This document shows positions 60,408 through 64,000 of a DNA stretch of 64,000 nt, one piece after another. Positions within the stretch are counted from its first letter, which is position 1, and every line of letters starts with the position of its first letter. Origin of the DNA: an uncultured Lachnospiraceae bacterium (GTDB lineage: Bacteria > Bacillota > Clostridia > Lachnospirales > Lachnospiraceae); assembly GCA_947625205.1 (NCBI GenBank), contig CANQNN010000008.1:1-64000 (forward strand), read 5' to 3'. The notes under the pieces were generated by a model. The model was given only the letters and a program-made list of their open reading frames with translations, had not been told where the DNA came from and searched no databases. The position numbers were made by a program, and so were the translations under genes.

Positions 60408-60437
60408 ATTATAACATGTGGCAAAATAATCTGTCAA
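60408..60437 (-). promoter_or_regulatory. Consensus promoter of the ABC-F gene
   Basis: Reading leftward, perfect TTGACA (60432-60437) and perfect TATAAT (60408-60413) are separated by 18 bp. The transcript begins near 60401 with a leader of about 215 nt holding the M-R-R frame and the attenuator terminator. Confidence 0.85.
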
Positions 60438-60611
60438 ACCCAATGTCATCAACTTAAAGAATATTTATTAAAAAATAATTGAAAAAAATTACATAGGGTA
60501 TTTTTTTGCGTCTTTGATAAGTGGCGTTTTTTCACTGTTTTTATTTTTTCACTTTCCAATATCAATGTCAAGAATAAATGCCGCAGTAGAAAGCCGCAAA
60601 AAGAATTAGAT

Positions 60612-60642
60612 AAAAGCGTATAGATTTACTCTATGCGCTTTT
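60612..60642. terminator. Bidirectional terminator
   Basis: AAAAGCGTATAGA and TCTATGCGCTTTT pair around a 5-nt loop and T-rich stretches flank both sides. It can end the leftward gene at 60889-61548 and any rightward transcript. The rest of 60438-60888 is AT-rich and without a gene that I can support. Confidence 0.7.
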
Positions 60643-60888
60643 ATGTTATGTTTCTAGTTTCCATTTAGTTATAAATATGGTATTGGTTAGACAAATGAGA
60701 ATTTTAGTCTCATTAAAACTTTTTTATACTCGTTTAAGAATTTTAAATTCGCGTCTGCCATCAGAGGAAAATATGTTTCATATCGTTACTTAAAGCCTGC
60801 AATACCTGAAACCCTTTCCTTTCATAGAAAACGTTCCTTCCTTTATATCATCCTCCACACAGGGTTGCCTCGCCCAATCCAACATATT

Positions 60889-61548
60889 CTAATGTTTGAA
60901 TGTACAATATCTCGTCCATTCCACTGCGTTCCGTACCTCTTCATCACCCGTGACCGTAGTTCGCAAATATTTCCGTGTCAAGGTATACCATTCCTCATAT
61001 GTACATATCTGTCCATCAAACTCATATATATCTTTTTCCTGATATGTCCAGTAGTCGGTATCTCTACTGACCCACGAAAACTTCACCTCATTTATAGGTT
61101 CACCCGACGCGTCCAGTTCAAAATATTCATAATACTCACCATAATTTTCGAATCTGTCATTCTCTTTGAAGAGAAATGCCCCGTTTTCCAGCAGATGATA
61201 CTCACTCATATAGCTATTAAATCCTGTGAAATAACACAGTTCATCTCCTTTAACAGTAAAAATCCAATATTCGCTTCTTGCACCGTATACATGTAATTCA
61301 GGGATTCCATCCCCAGTTACATCCACCATAGCATATTTTGTCTCAACCCGTCTTTCTGGTTCTCCTGTTGGTGTTGAAATCTTCTTTATGTCCTCCTCGT
61401 CTGCCGTCCGGTTGCCATCTATAAACTCTTGATATATCCTAATCGCCTGATTTATTCTATATTGTTTTTGGAAAGCAATAGATAAAATTCCTGCAACCAA
61501 GAATATTGTCATCATCCCTAGGACTATAATTATTTTTTTTCTATTCAT
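60889..61548 (-). CDS. Membrane-anchored protein with an FG-GAP-like repeat
   Basis: A 219-residue protein with one N-terminal membrane segment (about residues 5-25) and an extracellular domain. The motif MVDVTGDGIPELHVYG (about 72-87) is typical of an FG-GAP/calcium-binding-like beta repeat found in many exported Clostridia proteins. Further aromatic-rich strands follow. ATG 61548 is preferred because GAGG stands 6 bp upstream. It is a single gene with terminator at 60612-60642. Function is unknown. Confidence 0.6.
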   Translation of the reverse strand: MNRKKIIIVLGMMTIFLVAGILSIAFQKQYRINQAIRIYQEFIDGNRTADEEDIKKISTPTGEPERRVETKYAMVDVTGDGIPELHVYGARSEYWIFTVKGDELCYFTGFNSYMSEYHLLENGAFLFKENDRFENYGEYYEYFELDASGEPINEVKFSWVSRDTDYWTYQEKDIYEFDGQICTYEEWYTLTRKYLRTTVTGDEEVRNAVEWTRYCTFKH

Positions 61549-62020
61549 CATTATCCTCGTCATATACATATATTCCGATTAATATATAATTATTAGTGAC
61601 ATTAACAGTACTTCTATCACTAAAAATTGGAAAGTAACAAGTCGATAAATGCGAATTTGTTTCTCTGATATTATATTATACTACAAGCAATTCCACAATC
61701 AACTGGTACACGCCCCGCCTGATTCTGCAAATACTTCCTGTTTCTATCTTCTTTCTCCTGTTCCCGCCTGACAGGCGGCACGGAAATCATATGCGGTTAA
61801 GTCCAAATATCGAAAATATTGCGCAAATGTTTGATGATTAACGATATTCACTCCATTTAGACATTGACCAGATAAGTCATTTTTGACCGCCATGAAGAAA
61901 AATTTCTTATTCCAAATTTTTATGGGAAAAACCATATTTCCAAATTTTCCCCTTTTATATTTTTTTCTGCAAACCCGCTCTAATACAGAGAAAAATAATT
62001 TCACGGAAACAAAAATATTT

Positions 62021-62092
62021 TTTCAACCTGTTTTTTTCCTCATTTTTCCAAATAAATTTCAACCTGTCTTTTTCACAAAAACCCAAATAAAT
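62021..62092 (+). repeat. Imperfect 36-bp repeat in AT-rich DNA
   Basis: TTTCAACCTG starts at 62021 and 62057; each is followed by a T-rich tract and then CCAAATAAA or a close variant. Low complexity contributes to the likeness. The whole of 61549-62205 has no gene that I can support; a perfect short palindrome CCGCCTGACAGGCGG lies near 61766-61780. Confidence 0.4.
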
Positions 62093-62205
62093 ATTTATTT
62101 TTCCAGCGCGAAAAATACGGCAGGAAATTCTAAAACAAACGGCTCGACGCAATGTTACATTTTAAGTCTTGGAGCGTTTTTGGCTCTTGGCAGATACCCC
62201 GTCTG

Positions 62206-63513
62206 CTACGGTACACGGTAGGCAAACCCGGCGAATCCTTTAGCCTGTAAAGTGCGCTTGTCCTGCCGTCCCGGACGCACCGGCTCTGTGTGCTTTTCTA
62301 TCTCTTTCAACAGTTTTACGCCGCTTGCCTTGTTCTTCCGTAAGAAGTCCCGGCACAAGTCTGATGCCCTTGCACGGTTTATCGCCCGTCCCGGCGGTGT
62401 CTCTGCCGCAGATAGGATACGGCTCACAAGGTTATAGAAAATCATTGCCGCATAAATCTCCTGTTTCGCGTATCGTTCACTCTTGCCGTGCAGATGCGTC
62501 AGTCCTATATCATACTTCAAGGCACGGAACGATGTCTCTATGCCCCACCGCATATGGTACAGTTCCTTTATATCTTCCGGCGTAAAGTCCTCTCTTGGCA
62601 GGTTTGTCGCAAGCGTCTCATATTCCCCGCTTTCTGCAAGCCTGATGCGGACGGCACGGAAAGACAGTTTATAAGGCGAACCAAAGTCCCACCTTGCCCC
62701 TCTTGTCCTGCCGCTGTATTTCCTGTCAGCATTGCGGTGTGTCTGGATCCACACATAACCGTTTTCCTTGTCTGTCTTGGTCTGTGTCGTTGTCACCGTA
62801 ACGGCAAGGTCACGGTCTAATTCTTCCATAGGGAGAGACTGTATATCTCGCATGGCAGACCTGTTCTGCTTTAAGCGTATCAGGAAATACACCCCGCTTT
62901 CCGCAAGGAAGTGGGCAATGACGTTGTAGGATTCATAGCCCCTGTCTGCAACAATCACAGACTTTTCGGGAAAAGTGTTCCGTTTGAGCATCTGCAACAA
63001 TGCGCCGATTTCGTCCTGTTTCGGCTGTGGCTGGATAACGGCGTCAAGATAGACCTTGTTCACCGCATCATAAAGGGGATTGGCGTGTAACTGGTTATAC
63101 CCTTTACTTGCCCCTTTCCGGGGCGGTATATAGGTTTCTGCGTCCACATCATGTGCGATATTGATGCACGTTCCGTCAACGGCATAGACGTGATACCCCC
63201 GGAAAGTCCGGCTGTCCCCACAGCGATGATTGAATCCCCATAAGATTTCCAGCAGCAGGCGGGGCGGTATCTGTTCCCGCCGTTTGGAAAAAGACTGTTT
63301 GGAGACATCTATTCCTGCATCATGCAGTTCCTTATCCAGTGTCCCGCCTTTCATGGTGATAAGAAAGAGGAGCATAGTAAGGAGCGGGAGTTTCCGTTCC
63401 CTTGTAAAGCTGTTTTCCTTTAGGCGTCCCTCCTTTCTCCACGTTTCGGCGGTATCTTTTAGCGCCTCCATAAAAGCACCTTTTATCAGGCGTGCGGCAT
63501 TCGTATTCTTCAT
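62206..63513 (-). CDS. IS4-family transposase
   Basis: A 435-residue DDE transposase. Catalytic Asp residues lie in YAVDGTCI (about 112) and VIVADRGYES (about 188). The Glu lies in RWGIETSFRALK, with the IS4 signature Y-(2)-R-(3)-E-(6)-K fully present. ATG 63513 has AAGGAGGG upstream. The protein is intact and of normal length, so the element may be active. Terminal inverted repeats could not be identified with confidence; 62140-64000 probably contains the element, whose right end may lie near or beyond the window edge. Confidence 0.93.
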   Translation of the reverse strand: MKNTNAARLIKGAFMEALKDTAETWRKEGRLKENSFTRERKLPLLTMLLFLITMKGGTLDKELHDAGIDVSKQSFSKRREQIPPRLLLEILWGFNHRCGDSRTFRGYHVYAVDGTCINIAHDVDAETYIPPRKGASKGYNQLHANPLYDAVNKVYLDAVIQPQPKQDEIGALLQMLKRNTFPEKSVIVADRGYESYNVIAHFLAESGVYFLIRLKQNRSAMRDIQSLPMEELDRDLAVTVTTTQTKTDKENGYVWIQTHRNADRKYSGRTRGARWDFGSPYKLSFRAVRIRLAESGEYETLATNLPREDFTPEDIKELYHMRWGIETSFRALKYDIGLTHLHGKSERYAKQEIYAAMIFYNLVSRILSAAETPPGRAINRARASDLCRDFLRKNKASGVKLLKEIEKHTEPVRPGRQDKRTLQAKGFAGFAYRVP

Positions 63514-63567
63514 GATTAGAACCCTCCTTGAGACAATCAATGGTTACTGTCTGCGGAGAAAACAAAA

Positions 63568-63605
63568 AAGAAACCCGCGCGTCCTGTCTCACAGGGCGTT
63601 TCAAG
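63568..63605 (-). terminator. Terminator-like hairpin ahead of the transposase
   Basis: On the complement, GAAACGCCCTGT pairs in part with ACAGGACGCGCGGGTTTC and TTTTTT follows. It lies 55 bp before the transposase start and may shield the IS from outside transcription. Confidence 0.5.
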
Positions 63606-63637
63606 TTTCTTCCTGCCGCACATACTGTCTATACTTT

Positions 63638-63747
63638 CTGTTGGGTTCTACTGTTACGTTGTGTTATTGTCTCTCTGTTGGGTTCTGCTGTTTCGGTGTG
63701 TTTTAATCTCTCTGTTGTGTTCTAATCGTTTTCTACTGTATTCTCTC
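63638..63747. repeat. Three tandem 37-bp repeats upstream of the transposase
   Basis: CTGTTGGGTTCT starts at 63638 and 63675, and CTGTTGTGTTCT at 63712, a constant period of 37 bp; the third unit is about 35 bp and a partial CTGTTTTTCC follows. Units share TTCTxCTGTT and end TCTCT. It lies in the IS leader. Positions 63748-64000 are AT-rich and contain no gene that I can support. Confidence 0.7.
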
Positions 63748-64000
63748 TGTTTTTCCGCCTTATGCGACACAGCTTAAACTTTCTCCGCTGTAATTTCATC
63801 TTATGATTTTTCCCTGTAACTGTCAATATCCGGCGCACATTTTTCCACAAAAAGACGGACTCTTTTTTGGTTTTTTCGGGTTAAAAAATCGTTAAGTTGA
63901 CGGGCTAAGCCGCATAAAACCGGGAAAGTTCAAAATATACCCCCTTAATTTGATGACATTGCTGTCAAACCTTTGGTTTTTATTTCATCATACACAGGAT

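Noticed and set aside
61744-62004. Leftward 86-codon frame in AT-rich DNA
   Set aside because: The N-terminal half is low-complexity Lys/Phe, no family is recognisable and no ribosome binding site supports it. It may be a remnant, but I do not call it.
63638-63747. 37-bp repeats considered as a CRISPR array
   Set aside because: The units are directly adjacent without spacers, and no cas genes are present.
62140-64000. Terminal inverted repeats of the IS element
   Set aside because: Comparison of the two flanks gave no convincing pair of ends, so no element boundary is annotated.

Overview
The window looks like a chromosome segment of an anaerobic, butyrate-producing Clostridia, most likely a Lachnospiraceae. 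The evidence is butyrate formation by phosphate butyryltransferase and butyrate kinase, GatCAB beside aspS, a secA-prfB pair, LL-diaminopimelate aminotransferase, an FMN riboswitch before an ECF riboflavin transporter, a T-box before aspS, and roughly 50% GC core genes with strong AGGAGG-type ribosome binding sites. The species is not identified.

Layout. From 1 to 1340 there is an outward promoter, a small membrane protein gene and two tRNA-Ser genes. From 1555 to 9311 a leftward cluster holds TsaE, a TsaB-RimI fusion, RNase Z, TsaD and IspD, and ends in a GtrII-type glucosyltransferase broken at a run of eight G. From 9495 to 13958 are an HlyD-like adaptor, two sugar-type ABC permeases and riboswitch-controlled RibU. 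From 14040 to 16540 a secreted CbiK-like cobaltochelatase lipoprotein lies under a cobalamin riboswitch. From 16738 to 25864 a tightly packed leftward run encodes a secreted Ig-like protein, a FecR-domain protein, a CHASE2 adenylate cyclase, a TIM-barrel epimerase, a GAF/HD-GYP protein, Tex and a Cys-rich small protein; a rightward lipoprotein/LysM pair diverges from it across an array of four 11-bp repeats. From 28238 to 47742 the genes are mostly housekeeping: prfB (programmed frameshift), secA, ptb-buk, purH/purO, a GGDEF-EAL protein, guaB, gatCAB and T-box-controlled aspS. From 48152 to 53673 are a small membrane protein, an SGNH-like protein, an MBOAT acyltransferase also broken at a G8 tract, dapL and dapF.

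From about 53.7 kb to the end the window is accessory. It contains an AT-rich HicAB plus MltR-like island bracketed by roughly 115-bp imperfect direct repeats, an AT-rich XRE / two-TM membrane protein / cysteine hydrolase cassette, an Lsa-type ABC-F gene with a complete attenuator-type leader, a membrane-anchored protein, and an IS4-family transposase preceded by 37-bp tandem repeats.

The most notable pattern is that two unrelated genes for surface-glycan modification, 48 kb apart, are each interrupted at exactly eight G, and each is restored by nine (or six). This suggests contingency-type phase variation; a consensus error in homopolymers is the main alternative. No CRISPR array or rRNA gene was seen.
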